Assembly (NCBI GenBank): GCA_015232855.1
Contig: JADFYW010000026.1
Location: forward strand, 1 to 39,772
DNA length: 39,772 bases
Source: Fibrobacteria bacterium
Lineage (GTDB): Bacteria; Fibrobacterota; Fibrobacteria; UBA11236; JADFYW01
Reading direction: 5' to 3'
Part shown: piece by piece, positions 16,697 to 25,083 of the stretch
Numbering within the stretch: position 1 is the stretch's first letter
How the letters are laid out: every line of letters starts with the position of its first letter
Program-made: the position numbers and the translations under genes
Notes under the pieces: generated by a model
What the model saw: the letters and a program-made list of their open reading frames with translations, nothing else
What the model was told of the DNA's origin: nothing
Databases searched by the model: none

Positions 16697-18358
16697 ATGA
16701 ATGAATCTCAAAAAAAACAAATCATAGTAGTGGGTGGAGTTGCCGGGGGCGCTAGTTTCGCGGCAAGAATGAGACGACTTGATGAATCGGCTCACATTAC
16801 CATGTATGAAAAAGGAAGCTTCATTTCCTTTGCAAACTGTGGTCTCCCCTACCATATAGGCAAAACCATAAAGAAGCGGAAAAAATTATTACTGCAAACC
16901 CCAGAATCTTTTAACAGCCGCTACAATGTGGATGTCAAAGTGAACACCGAAGTAATATCTGTAAATACCAGTGAAAGTACCGTTACGGTTAGAGAAAATG
17001 ATCAGTGTGAGACCAAAGCCTATGATTACCTCATGCTTGCACCAGGATGTAAACCGATAAATCCTCCCATAGAAGGCTTTAATATTCCCCAGGTATATAC
17101 ACTGCGAACCATAAATGATATGGACCATATAAAAAAAGCCGCTAAGAATAAAGCGGCCAAATGTGTGGCCGTAATTGGCGGAGGCTTTATCGGGCTGGAG
17201 GTTGCTGAGAACTTAAGAGACCGAGGGCTGGATGTAATGCTGATTGAACTTGCAGACCAGGTATTTATCCCCGCAGATAAGGAAATGGCCCGGATATTAC
17301 ATCAGCATTTAAAGGAAAAGGGAATAAAACTCTATCTCAATAACGGTGCCTGTAATTGTGAAAAGCTCAAAAACAACCAGCTCTCCCTCAGTCTTAACAG
17401 CGGTGCCTCCCTAAACTGTGATTTTATTGTAATGGCCGTTGGTGTATCTCCGGATACCCAATTCCTTAACGACTCCGGCATTTCTTTAAACCCGCGCGGC
17501 GCCATCATCACAGACAATCAAATGCGCACCAACATTCCTAATGTATATGCAGCAGGAGACGCGGTTGAAGTAACTGAGTTTGTAACCAACGAAAAGGCAC
17601 AAATTCCATTGGCTGGACCGGCCAACCGGCAAGGCAGAATTGCTGCAGACAATATCGCAGGAATTGACACCAGCTATAAAAACACACAGGGAACCGCAAT
17701 TTGTAAACTGTTTGATTTAACCGCTGCGGTAACAGGGTTAAATGAAAAAACCGCAAAAAGACTTAATATCGAATTTAATAAATCATATACCCACTCAGCG
17801 AATCATGCCGGTTACTATCCCGGCGCCAGCACTATGGCTGTAAAACTTCTTTTTAGTCCAACCATCGGGAAACTCCTTGGGGCCCAGGTGATTGGTAAAG
17901 AGGGAGTGGATAAGCGTATAGATGTTTTTTCAACCGCAATACGTCAGGGCCTTACCATTGACGACCTGACAGAGCTTGAACTCGCCTATGCGCCTCCCTA
18001 CGGAAGTGCGAAAGACGCGGTTAACATGGCCGGATTTGTCGCCCAAAACATCCTTGATAAACTTGTGGTCCCTTTTTACGTGGAAGACCTTCCTGATATA
18101 AACGATACTCAGCAGATACTTCTTGATGTACGAACTAAAAAAGAAATTAAAAAGGGAATGCTCCAAGGAGCACTTCATATTCCTATTGATGATTTACGAG
18201 AGCGCCTGGGAGAACTTGACGACCAAAAAGAAATTATGGTCTACTGTCAGGTTGGTATGCGCGGATATTTGGCCTGCCGTATTCTCACCCAAAACGGATT
18301 TCGATGCAGAAACCTCTCCGGAGGCTACACCACTTATTTACAATATGAGCCAGTATAA
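16697..18358 (+). CDS. CoA-disulfide reductase with C-terminal rhodanese domain
   Basis: The 553-residue product joins a FAD/NAD(P)H disulfide reductase to a rhodanese domain, the CoADR-RHD architecture. Features are GGVAGGASFAARMRR for FAD, SFANCGLPY with the single active-site Cys48 of CoA-disulfide reductases, a second Rossmann motif GGGFIG (161-166) for NAD(P)H, YAAGDAVEV in the FAD site, the dimerisation domain (~330-450), and a rhodanese domain (~460-553) with Cys517 in YCQVGMRG. Family members reduce CoA disulfide, CoA persulfide or polysulfide and help control sulfane sulfur. It belongs with the low-molecular-weight-thiol theme set by the bacillithiol genes ~10 kb away. The substrate choice within the family is not decided by sequence. 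Confidence 0.9.
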   Translation: MNESQKKQIIVVGGVAGGASFAARMRRLDESAHITMYEKGSFISFANCGLPYHIGKTIKKRKKLLLQTPESFNSRYNVDVKVNTEVISVNTSESTVTVRENDQCETKAYDYLMLAPGCKPINPPIEGFNIPQVYTLRTINDMDHIKKAAKNKAAKCVAVIGGGFIGLEVAENLRDRGLDVMLIELADQVFIPADKEMARILHQHLKEKGIKLYLNNGACNCEKLKNNQLSLSLNSGASLNCDFIVMAVGVSPDTQFLNDSGISLNPRGAIITDNQMRTNIPNVYAAGDAVEVTEFVTNEKAQIPLAGPANRQGRIAADNIAGIDTSYKNTQGTAICKLFDLTAAVTGLNEKTAKRLNIEFNKSYTHSANHAGYYPGASTMAVKLLFSPTIGKLLGAQVIGKEGVDKRIDVFSTAIRQGLTIDDLTELELAYAPPYGSAKDAVNMAGFVAQNILDKLVVPFYVEDLPDINDTQQILLDVRTKKEIKKGMLQGALHIPIDDLRERLGELDDQKEIMVYCQVGMRGYLACRILTQNGFRCRNLSGGYTTYLQYEPV

Positions 18359-18375
18359 AAACCGCTAAAGAAAAA

Positions 18376-18407
18376 CTCTGCGTTCTCTGTGCACTCTGTG
18401 GCTAATC
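18376..18407. repeat. second copy of the CACAGAG/CGCAAAG-type intergenic repeat
   Basis: The plus strand reads CTCTGCGTTCTCTGTG, then CACTCTGTGGCTAATC. Its complement, GATTAGCCACAGAG and so on, aligns with the GATTAACCGCAAAG end of the repeat before lhgO. It lies 17 bases after the CoA-disulfide reductase stop, between convergent genes. No separate terminator is seen there. Confidence 0.65.
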
Positions 18408-18447
18408 AGCTCTAGTTAAACATTTAAAATGGAACGGTGCATCTGTG

Positions 18448-18648
18448 TTACATATAACCCAGTACCCGCAACAGACAGTCCGCTATCAATACCGCACCGC
18501 CTAATAGCAACATAGGCCGATGGTTTCTCAAGCGATTAATATGTTCTTCTTTTGATTTCCAGTTTCCTGGGATTAATCCAAATGCGGCTGCAAACGCCAT
18601 TATAGAGACAATCCCGCTTAATAAACCACTATCATACAAATACCACAT
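18448..18648 (-). CDS. small two-helix membrane protein
   Basis: A 66-residue ORF predicts two transmembrane helices: roughly residues 8-27 (LLSGIVSIMAFAAAFGLIPG) and 46-63 (MLLLGGAVLIADCLLRVL). They are joined by a basic, charged loop (KSKEEHINRLRNHR), so the loop is probably cytoplasmic. It starts 16 bases after the stop of the ABC ATPase gene on the same strand, which suggests co-transcription. No strong Shine-Dalgarno is visible, and I do not recognise a family. The clean membrane pattern and its operon position argue it is real. Confidence 0.6.
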   Translation of the reverse strand: MWYLYDSGLLSGIVSIMAFAAAFGLIPGNWKSKEEHINRLRNHRPMLLLGGAVLIADCLLRVLGYM

Positions 18649-18664
18649 GAATACTTAGCTTGAT

Positions 18665-20359
18665 TTATCGCACTACTTTTTGAAAACAAATTCCAGGTGC
18701 TCTGTTTAATACACTGACAATATCAACAAAACGCACACCGGCATAATCACAAGATTTTTCAGGTAACATACGAAATTGATGGGTATTATCAGGTAGACAA
18801 AAACGGCGAAGTGCTTTGAAATCAAGTTCTCCATCTGTAATCAAAAGTTCTTTGAGTAATTGGGCCAAAGTATTTACCTGTTCTTTACAAACCAACTGTT
18901 CGAGATAGCGAATATTTACTTCTACCTCACCAGCTTTGAGGGCTATCAGGCCATTACTTTTTGCTTTTATTTTGTTTTTCCCAAGTAACGAACGGGATGC
19001 TGCCAGTTTCCTTTTATCATGAAAAACACCTTTGGCAACGTCCACAGGTTTGGCCGTTAATTTGTCTGTTGCATCCGCAATAGTATGCGCTTTTTTTGTC
19101 ACGTTTACAGGGATAAAATTTTTAAGACCAATCACTTCTGTGGCACATGCAAAGTAATCCCCCACCCCACCCATAACCAAAATGGTGGAAACACCCATAT
19201 GACTATACAGATTTTCTACCTGATTGAGGAAGGGAGTAATGGGCTCATCATCATCTGCTATCAGCTGCCTCATTTTTTCGTCACGAACCATAAAATTAGT
19301 AGCGCAGGTATCTTCGTCCATTAATAACAAAGTTGAACCCGTATTCACCGCTTCGATAATGGAGGCCGCCTGGCTGGTACTTCCACTTGCGTTTGGTGTA
19401 GAAAAGGTTTTGGTATCTTTACCCTGAGGTAAATTTTTTATAAACGGTTCAATATTAACGTTTGATACAACCCGCCCATTTTCTGCGCGTATTTTAACCG
19501 CGTCTTCCAACGTGCAAACAAATTCCCGCCCATCACCTTTGATATGAGGATAGATGCCGAGCTCCAGCGCTCTCAAAAGAGTTGACTTTCCATGAAAGCC
19601 TCCTCCCACAATCAGGGTTATCCCCTTTTTTATTCCCATGCCTTTTATGCTGGTCCCGTCTTCAAGGGTCAAACATTCTTCCATACCTTCAGGGACCACA
19701 AAGGGAACCGCTTCCTGTTTATCAAGGGGCAGGTCAGAAGCTCCGGAATCACGGGGCAAAATAGCATTCTCTGGTACAAAAGCAACAAGCCCCCGCTCTT
19801 CCATAGTTCGTCGGAGCTCCAATTGCCTCAAATATAAGGTGATATGCTCCGCTAAATCATTTTTAAATGAATCCTGACAAAAACAACAAGAGGATATGGC
19901 TCCAGGAAGATTCCCAAAAAACATTTCCTGAGCAACTGCGGCAGTAATTGACCGCCCATCGGCTGGTAAGCCCATTTTAAACCGGATTTGTATATGTTCT
20001 TTTTCAAATAACACAGAGCTACGAGGGAGTATCTGTTGCCCCGGAACCGGAATTAAAAACTTCCCACTATTGCCTGTTCCCTCAAGTTTTGGAAATGATG
20101 AAAAACTACTGGCCAGCATCCGGGTTATAAAATCGCCCAGAGCAACACGACTATGAGGGCAATTCAACCAGTCTTCAGAGAAACCAGACTTTCTAAAAGG
20201 AATATGCACACAAACAAGAGATGGGGCCGCAAAAGGGTCACCCTGAACATGTTCAACCTGAACACAAAAATCAACAAAAGAATAACTTCCTTTTAAAGAC
20301 TTATATGCCCCGTAAGGCTTCCTGTTTAATTTTTCAAGTCGTTCTTTTAAGCGCTTCAT
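18665..20359 (-). CDS. predicted ATPase of the ABC class (PF09818-type)
   Basis: The 564-residue protein matches the standalone 'ABC_ATPase' family: an N-terminal ~230-residue region followed by a P-loop. The Walker A motif is GGGFHGKST at 252-260; an ABC signature-like SGSTSQAASI lies ~90 residues on; and the Walker B is LLLMDEDTCATNFM. VMGGVGDYFACATEVIGL resembles the switch region. There are no membrane helices, so it is not a transporter subunit by itself. Relatives include a trypanosome RNA-binding protein, so nucleic-acid binding is possible, but no bacterial function is established to my knowledge. AGGA lies 10 bases before the ATG. It sits between envelope-protein genes and a small membrane protein. 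Confidence 0.85.
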   Translation of the reverse strand: MKRLKERLEKLNRKPYGAYKSLKGSYSFVDFCVQVEHVQGDPFAAPSLVCVHIPFRKSGFSEDWLNCPHSRVALGDFITRMLASSFSSFPKLEGTGNSGKFLIPVPGQQILPRSSVLFEKEHIQIRFKMGLPADGRSITAAVAQEMFFGNLPGAISSCCFCQDSFKNDLAEHITLYLRQLELRRTMEERGLVAFVPENAILPRDSGASDLPLDKQEAVPFVVPEGMEECLTLEDGTSIKGMGIKKGITLIVGGGFHGKSTLLRALELGIYPHIKGDGREFVCTLEDAVKIRAENGRVVSNVNIEPFIKNLPQGKDTKTFSTPNASGSTSQAASIIEAVNTGSTLLLMDEDTCATNFMVRDEKMRQLIADDDEPITPFLNQVENLYSHMGVSTILVMGGVGDYFACATEVIGLKNFIPVNVTKKAHTIADATDKLTAKPVDVAKGVFHDKRKLAASRSLLGKNKIKAKSNGLIALKAGEVEVNIRYLEQLVCKEQVNTLAQLLKELLITDGELDFKALRRFCLPDNTHQFRMLPEKSCDYAGVRFVDIVSVLNRAPGICFQKVVR

Positions 20360-20397
20360 GTTGTTATCGTCCTTTAGATTTTAACATGAGGAACATA

Positions 20398-21231
20398 TTA
20401 AAACCGTATGTGAAATGAGGTAATCATTTTTCCGGGTAAAACAACTGAATATACATCAAAATTCCATGATGGTTTTTGAGGAGATGCAGCCATTGGCAAT
20501 TCACCATTCCCCGCTTGTGTAAGCCCCTTAACCGAAGTAGTTCTGTATAAATGTAGCGTATTAATAAAAGAGAGGACTCTACCCAGTATCAATCCACCAA
20601 TGGCCCAGGTAAGCGCAACATCAGCCCTCCCATAAGCCTTGGTGGCATCAATAAACTGATTCCAGTTGTTCGTATTTTCAGGAATTGCAGCAGAGCCAAA
20701 ATCCCAATAATTTTCTTCAGAAGCGGGTATATCATAATCTTGTTCCCGCTTACCAGAAAGAATCTGAATACTTTCATAGCTATCTTTGCGGTGGTGAATT
20801 TCTTTATAAGAGCGGTATCGGGTCATTGTTGACAGAAACTGTTCATCCTTGTCAGTGGCATCAATACCCGCATATTCCCAGGCATACTGCCTTGCAGATT
20901 CAAGATAAGCTTGTTTTGCCATCCAGGAAAAATACAAGGCGCTCCAAAATCCAACTTCAAACAGAGCAAATAATTTCGCTTTTTTTTTGTCTCTTAAATA
21001 ATATTCACCGCTACCCGGAGCCAATAAAGAAAACCCAAGAGCTAAGGTAAGAGACTTACCAATATTTTTGGACTGACCGGTGTCAATTTCAATTACAAAG
21101 TCATTGGAGAAAGTACTATCCTCAACTTGAATTTGCCCGGAAGATAACGTTACCAAACAAACTAAACAAAAAGAGGAAACCAAAAACCTGCTATATGAGA
21201 TATTAAAAAACGTATTGCACAGCTTTATCAT
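20398..21231 (-). CDS. DUF5683-like envelope protein, shorter paralogue
   Basis: The 277-residue protein has an N-terminal hydrophobic segment (FLVSSFCLVCLVTLSSG, residues 16-32) that is a signal peptide or anchor. Its core, LLAPGSGEYYLRDKKKAKLFALFE (69-92), matches the DUF5683-type 'PGxGqxYlrd' element found in Bacteroidota/Fibrobacterota proteins and followed by membrane-associated segments. A later hydrophobic stretch (VALTWAIGGLILGRVLSFI) is another candidate membrane segment. It starts 3 bases after the stop of the larger paralogue and lies 38 bases before the ABC ATPase gene, so it is mid-operon. The sequence ends HIRF after a strand rich in alternating hydrophobics, which would suit an envelope location. 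Function is unknown. Confidence 0.62.
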   Translation of the reverse strand: MIKLCNTFFNISYSRFLVSSFCLVCLVTLSSGQIQVEDSTFSNDFVIEIDTGQSKNIGKSLTLALGFSLLAPGSGEYYLRDKKKAKLFALFEVGFWSALYFSWMAKQAYLESARQYAWEYAGIDATDKDEQFLSTMTRYRSYKEIHHRKDSYESIQILSGKREQDYDIPASEENYWDFGSAAIPENTNNWNQFIDATKAYGRADVALTWAIGGLILGRVLSFINTLHLYRTTSVKGLTQAGNGELPMAASPQKPSWNFDVYSVVLPGKMITSFHIRF

Positions 21232-21234
21232 AAA

Positions 21235-22776
21235 CTAAAAGGGTAGTCGCATCCGTATTTCAGAAAATGGAACAGAACCATTAAAAACGAAATAACTGTC
21301 TAATTTTACTCTATCATACCACTTTACATCAGTCTGATAGAGTTTTTTATTATGAAATCTGGCTGATATAGCAGCGTCAACAGCTGACACCAGATGATTC
21401 AACACAATTCCTCCGAGAAACCAGGCTTGCATCCTTGAATACTCGGAAGCCTTCCGTCTCATTTGCCGATAGTCTTCTCGCCGTAAACTCGTTCCGGTTA
21501 CAGAACTATCAAGCCACTCCACGTCCTGTGCATCATCCCATCCCGTAATAAACTCATCATATTTACCTATTAATTCATAAAAGGTATGTAAATCCTGATA
21601 GGTTTCCTGACGGTATTTACTCACATCATCCCTGTCTTCTGGCTCTTCCTGTGCATCAATATAATGAGGAAGATCAGAATAAGGTTTAATGGTACCAGAC
21701 TGTTGGTCTGAAAACTCAAGGCAGGTTTCCAGTGAACTTGAAGATTCATGAAAAATAGAATTACAAAAGGCTTCTCTGTGGGGAAGTACTACTTTCATTA
21801 TTTCAGGGTCTTCGGAATAGTCATTTGAGAAAATATCTTTTATTTCATCTTCATGGGTTTTATTACTCCAATGCTCATCCGCAAAACTTTCATATTTTTT
21901 TACCTGTCTGTCATGTTTTACCACAACATAGTGTCGCCAACTGATACCCAATCCAATTTCCAGCGCAAAATATAAAGAGCCTCTGATATAATGACCAACA
22001 TAAGCCTGCCCAAGCCCTGGAACAAGCAGAGACATAAAAAGAGCTTTTTTGGGGGAACGGTATTTCCCTTTCATATCATCAATAGTGTTTATCCGGGATT
22101 CCTGGTATATGTTATCTTTTTTTGCAGATTTTTTACCGACTTGTTTCTTTGTTTGATTTATGGAATCAACGGCTATCGAATCAGTTTCTTTGGATAATTG
22201 CTTAGTGATGTTTGTAGTCGTAAATCTTTTTGTACTATCATTTCGCAGTGAATCCGGGCTTATTTTGGGCATCGATCTCAGAAATTTATTTTTAAAACCA
22301 TAGGGATATTTATTGAACATAGCTTTCATCTGCTGTTCTTTGATTGTAGCAGAATCTGTTGTTGCTGTATCCAAAGCAATGGTGGAATCATGAGAAAGAG
22401 AATCCAAACTGGTTTTAACACTAAGAGAATCGCTTACCGAAACTGATTTTTGAGAAGCTTCTGGTTTTAACAAAACCGGGTTAACATTCGTGTCAACATC
22501 TATGGTTTTTACTTCAGCAAGACCAGAATCTGGTTGTACAGCTTCAGTTTCACTTTTCTTTTCTACCGAATCCTCTACTACCGGGCTTATTTTTACGGAA
22601 GTATCTTGATGAACAACAGACTCTTTTTCCACAGGAAAAGCATGGAGAGTGGTATCCAGCTTCTGTTTTTTTTCAATGGAAAAAGAAGTATCATTTTTTA
22701 TTGAATCAGTTTCAGCTGCCAGACTGTTTCCACCAACAGTCAGTACCAGCGAAAGTGATAATAAAAGATTCTTCAT
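21235..22776 (-). CDS. DUF5683-like envelope protein with long Ser/Asp-rich linker
   Basis: The 513-residue product begins with a signal peptide (cleavage near SLAA, residue 20). About 200 residues of low-complexity Asp/Ser/Thr/Lys-rich sequence follow. At 241-285 the segment SPKKALFMSLLVPGLGQAYVGHYIRGSLYFALE is the DUF5683 core shared with the next gene. The rest (~290-513) is charged, with a hydrophobic stretch AWFLGGIVLNHLVSAVDAAISA near the end. The linker looks suited to spanning the periplasm or wall. It heads a four-gene minus-strand operon. The two paralogues share the core and a late hydrophobic segment but little else, so they may form a hetero-oligomer. No enzyme motif is seen. Confidence 0.65.
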   Translation of the reverse strand: MKNLLLSLSLVLTVGGNSLAAETDSIKNDTSFSIEKKQKLDTTLHAFPVEKESVVHQDTSVKISPVVEDSVEKKSETEAVQPDSGLAEVKTIDVDTNVNPVLLKPEASQKSVSVSDSLSVKTSLDSLSHDSTIALDTATTDSATIKEQQMKAMFNKYPYGFKNKFLRSMPKISPDSLRNDSTKRFTTTNITKQLSKETDSIAVDSINQTKKQVGKKSAKKDNIYQESRINTIDDMKGKYRSPKKALFMSLLVPGLGQAYVGHYIRGSLYFALEIGLGISWRHYVVVKHDRQVKKYESFADEHWSNKTHEDEIKDIFSNDYSEDPEIMKVVLPHREAFCNSIFHESSSSLETCLEFSDQQSGTIKPYSDLPHYIDAQEEPEDRDDVSKYRQETYQDLHTFYELIGKYDEFITGWDDAQDVEWLDSSVTGTSLRREDYRQMRRKASEYSRMQAWFLGGIVLNHLVSAVDAAISARFHNKKLYQTDVKWYDRVKLDSYFVFNGSVPFSEIRMRLPF

Positions 22777-22861
22777 ACAGGGAAATTCAGTTTTGTTGTC
22801 CAGGAAAATAATGTACTAATAATATATCCAAAAATTCCTAAAAAAAAACAAGAACTCTTGC

Positions 22862-23665
22862 TCAACTAAGCCCTAACACATCCTGCATAGTAAAAAAACC
22901 ATTACTTTTACTTTGGAGAAAAAGGGCCGCTTTCACAGAACCATTTGCAAAGGTCGCTCTACTATGAGCAACGTGTTTTACCTCTATCCTCTCAAAATCA
23001 CCTGCAAAGAGCACCGTATGATCCCCAACCACATCTCCTCCACGAACAGCATGCATACCAATTTCCCCATGGGGGCGTTCGCCAATGAGGCCTTTACGGC
23101 CATATATTGCCTTTTCATCCAGATTTACTTGTCTCCCCTTTGCAAGGGCTTCTGCCAGTCCAAGTGCTGTACCACTGGGAGCATCTTTTTTATGTTTATG
23201 ATGAATTTCTATTACTTCCGCATCATATTCTTCTTTTAAGGTGGAGCCTAAAAGTTCACATACTTTTAACAGGACATTAACGCCTACACTCATATTTGGA
23301 GAAAGTACAATGGAAATCTCTGACGATGCCGTTTTAATTTCTGCTTTTTCAGGCTCCGAAAAACCGGTAGCCCCAATTACCAGTTTTGCTTTTGCTTGAA
23401 TTACTTTCGGTAATGAAGCTATAACCGCTTTAGGAGCTGTAAAATCAATAATAACAGCGTTTTCCTCAAGAATAGTACTTAAAGAATCCACAATTTCTAA
23501 TGATTTTTCAGCAACCTGGACTGTTTTACCAATAAAGGGAGTTCCAGGAGCTTCCGTAACGCCTATTACTTCAACCTGTGGGTTGTTATTGCAGGCAGAA
23601 AGAATCATTTGACCCATACGCCCCATAACACCAGCAACAATAACTTTTGTTTTATCTGAACTCAT
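22862..23665 (-). CDS. dapB: 4-hydroxy-tetrahydrodipicolinate reductase
   Basis: The 267-residue protein is a full-length DapB. It shows the NAD(P)-binding start VIVAGVMGRMGQMI, the region VIIDFTAPKAV, and the substrate/catalytic signature EIHHKHKKDAPSGTAL. It reduces 4-hydroxy-tetrahydrodipicolinate to tetrahydrodipicolinate in the lysine and meso-diaminopimelate pathway, feeding peptidoglycan synthesis. AAGGAG lies shortly before the ATG. The gene follows the rpsF-rpsR-rplI operon on the same strand after a 106-base gap that contains a hairpin, so it may be partly read through from that operon. Confidence 0.96.
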   Translation of the reverse strand: MSSDKTKVIVAGVMGRMGQMILSACNNNPQVEVIGVTEAPGTPFIGKTVQVAEKSLEIVDSLSTILEENAVIIDFTAPKAVIASLPKVIQAKAKLVIGATGFSEPEKAEIKTASSEISIVLSPNMSVGVNVLLKVCELLGSTLKEEYDAEVIEIHHKHKKDAPSGTALGLAEALAKGRQVNLDEKAIYGRKGLIGERPHGEIGMHAVRGGDVVGDHTVLFAGDFERIEVKHVAHSRATFANGSVKAALFLQSKSNGFFTMQDVLGLS

Positions 23666-23714
23666 TTACGCTCCTTATAGAAAAAGAGAATGTAGTGGGA
23701 TAAATATATAAATA

Positions 23715-23733
23715 GTTTCTGGTGACCAGAAAC
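23715..23733 (-). terminator. hairpin between rplI and dapB, weak terminator or processing site
   Basis: GTTTCTGG and CCAGAAAC form a perfect 8-bp stem with a 3-base loop, 39 bases after the rplI stop. On the minus strand the following bases are TATTTAT rather than a pure T run, so termination would be partial. Confidence 0.5.
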
Positions 23734-23771
23734 AAAATTACTGAATGAAGATTGTAAAAAACCCAGAAAAA

Positions 23772-24242
23772 TTATTCCGGATCTTTTACCTTTTCAGACT
23801 CATCACTGATAACCCATAATTTAATTTTGGTTTCAATATCCGGAGGCAAAAGTACCTTAATGGTATACATACCAAGGTTTTTAATAGGCTCTGAAATATC
23901 TATTTGCTTACGCTCAATATCAATGCCGTTTTCTTTCAGCTTAGCCGCAACTTCTTTAGAAGTTATTGAACCATATAATTTTTCACCTTCATAGGTCTTT
24001 ACAGGGATGGTAACAGAAACGTTCTTGAGTTCTTCTGCCAAAGATTCAGCAGCTTTCCTCTCCTTGAGATAATAGACTTCTGCCGCAGCTCTATCTTTTT
24101 CTAACAATTCCTTATTGCGAGGGGTAGCCTGAGTGGCCAATTGCTTGGGAAAAAGAAAATTCTGAGCATATCCTTTTTTAACATTAACAAGGTCTAAAGT
24201 TTTGCCTAAACCCTTTATATCAGATTTTAAAATAACTTCCAT
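23772..24242 (-). CDS. rplI: 50S ribosomal protein bL9
   Basis: This 156-residue protein begins MEVILKSDIKGLGKTLDLVNVKKGYAQNF, the classic L9 N-terminal domain that binds 23S rRNA. A charged helical connector with LLEKDRAAAEVYYLKERKAAE leads to the C-terminal domain (KLYGSITSKEVAAKL). L9 stabilises the L1 stalk region and reading-frame maintenance. It is the last gene of the rpsF-rpsR-rplI cluster, 73 bases after rpsR. The C-terminus has a short extra acidic tail (ESEKVKDPE). Confidence 0.97.
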   Translation of the reverse strand: MEVILKSDIKGLGKTLDLVNVKKGYAQNFLFPKQLATQATPRNKELLEKDRAAAEVYYLKERKAAESLAEELKNVSVTIPVKTYEGEKLYGSITSKEVAAKLKENGIDIERKQIDISEPIKNLGMYTIKVLLPPDIETKIKLWVISDESEKVKDPE

Positions 24243-24315
24243 AATATATGTCTCTCTTCTCTTAAGACTCTGCCTGATTTAAATTAATTATTGTCAGAAA
24301 CTGCGATAACCATTG

Positions 24316-24606
24316 TTATCGCATATTAATATTTACGTAAGGTAGTAACGCAATAATACGTGCCCGCCTGATAGCTGTGGCTAATTGACGCTGATACTTT
24401 GCACTGGTTCCAGAAATCCTACGAGGAATAATTTTACCCCGTTCATTTACAAATTTCCTTAAGAGCTTCTCGTCTTTATAGTCTATATAATCCACCTTAT
24501 TCTCAGTGAACCAGCATACTTTACGTTTCTTTGTTTTTTCGCCAAAGAAAGAGTCTGTTTTAGATTTAAACTTGTCGTTACGATTATTCCACTGTTTCTT
24601 TTTCAC
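24316..24606 (-). CDS. rpsR: 30S ribosomal protein bS18 (GTG start)
   Basis: The 96-residue product has the S18 core: [29 protein letters not shown], followed by [24 protein letters not shown]. The N-terminal extension is basic and contains a Cys (KKRKVCWF), as in many S18 proteins. The start codon is GTG at 24606, supported by AAGGAAG upstream. It lies inside the end of rpsF, giving a 23-base overlap and probable translational coupling. S18 binds 16S rRNA as a heterodimer with S6. No ssb gene lies between rpsF and rpsR. Confidence 0.96.
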   Translation of the reverse strand: MKKKQWNNRNDKFKSKTDSFFGEKTKKRKVCWFTENKVDYIDYKDEKLLRKFVNERGKIIPRRISGTSAKYQRQLATAIRRARIIALLPYVNINMR

Positions 24607-24973
24607 TTTTTTCTTCCTTCTTCGCTTCAGGTTTAACTTCTATTGCTTCTGCCTGTTCTGGTTCAGCTTTATCTGCCGGAACACCAGCAGGATTATCTGC
24701 TACAGTCATCCAGCGAAGAATGTTCTCGTTAATACGGAAACCCTTTTCCAATTCACTTGGTAATTTGGAATCAGCCTGATAGTAAAAAACGCCGTAATCA
24801 CCATACGAACGGCCTTTTATCTGATAAGAGAGCTTTCTTCTCCCCCATACATCTGTCTTTAATAGTTTTCCCCTGGAAGTAATTTGTTTCTCGATAGCTT
24901 CAAATTCTGATGAGATTGCCTCATCAGGAATCATGGCATCAACAATTACAACGGTCTCGTATAAATCTGCCAA
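24584..24973 (-). CDS. rpsF: 30S ribosomal protein bS6 (TTG start)
   Basis: The 129-residue product carries the S6 core: [41 protein letters not shown] and [14 protein letters not shown]6 forms a heterodimer with S18 in the 30S platform. A charged C-terminal tail of ~25 residues rich in Glu, Lys and Pro extends past the core. The start must be TTG, because AAAGGAGG lies 6-8 bases before it and no ATG is near; TTG is unusual for a highly expressed ribosomal gene. It is first in the rpsF-rpsR-rplI operon, with a structured leader upstream. Confidence 0.95.
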   Translation of the reverse strand: MADLYETVVIVDAMIPDEAISSEFEAIEKQITSRGKLLKTDVWGRRKLSYQIKGRSYGDYGVFYYQADSKLPSELEKGFRINENILRWMTVADNPAGVPADKAEPEQAEAIEVKPEAKKEEKSEKETVE

Positions 24974-24980
24974 TATTGCC

Positions 24981-25020
24981 TCCTTTGGACTTACGGCTCC
25001 GGTTAAAATCCCGGAACAGG
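24981..25020 (-). promoter_or_regulatory. candidate S6:S18 autoregulatory leader of rpsF
   Basis: On the minus strand TTCCGG pairs with CCGGAG across an 8-base loop, and the stem is followed at once by CCG, the trinucleotide recognised by the S6:S18 complex in known leaders. UCCU 5' of the stem can pair with AGGA of the rpsF Shine-Dalgarno, so a bound form could hide the ribosome binding site. The 3' side between CCG and the SD is longer than usual. This is inference from pattern only. Confidence 0.4.
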
Positions 25021-25083
25021 ATGAATAATAAATTTCAGGAAGACTATTTTAATAAAATCAAGTAGTTACGGCAAGTTGGTTTT

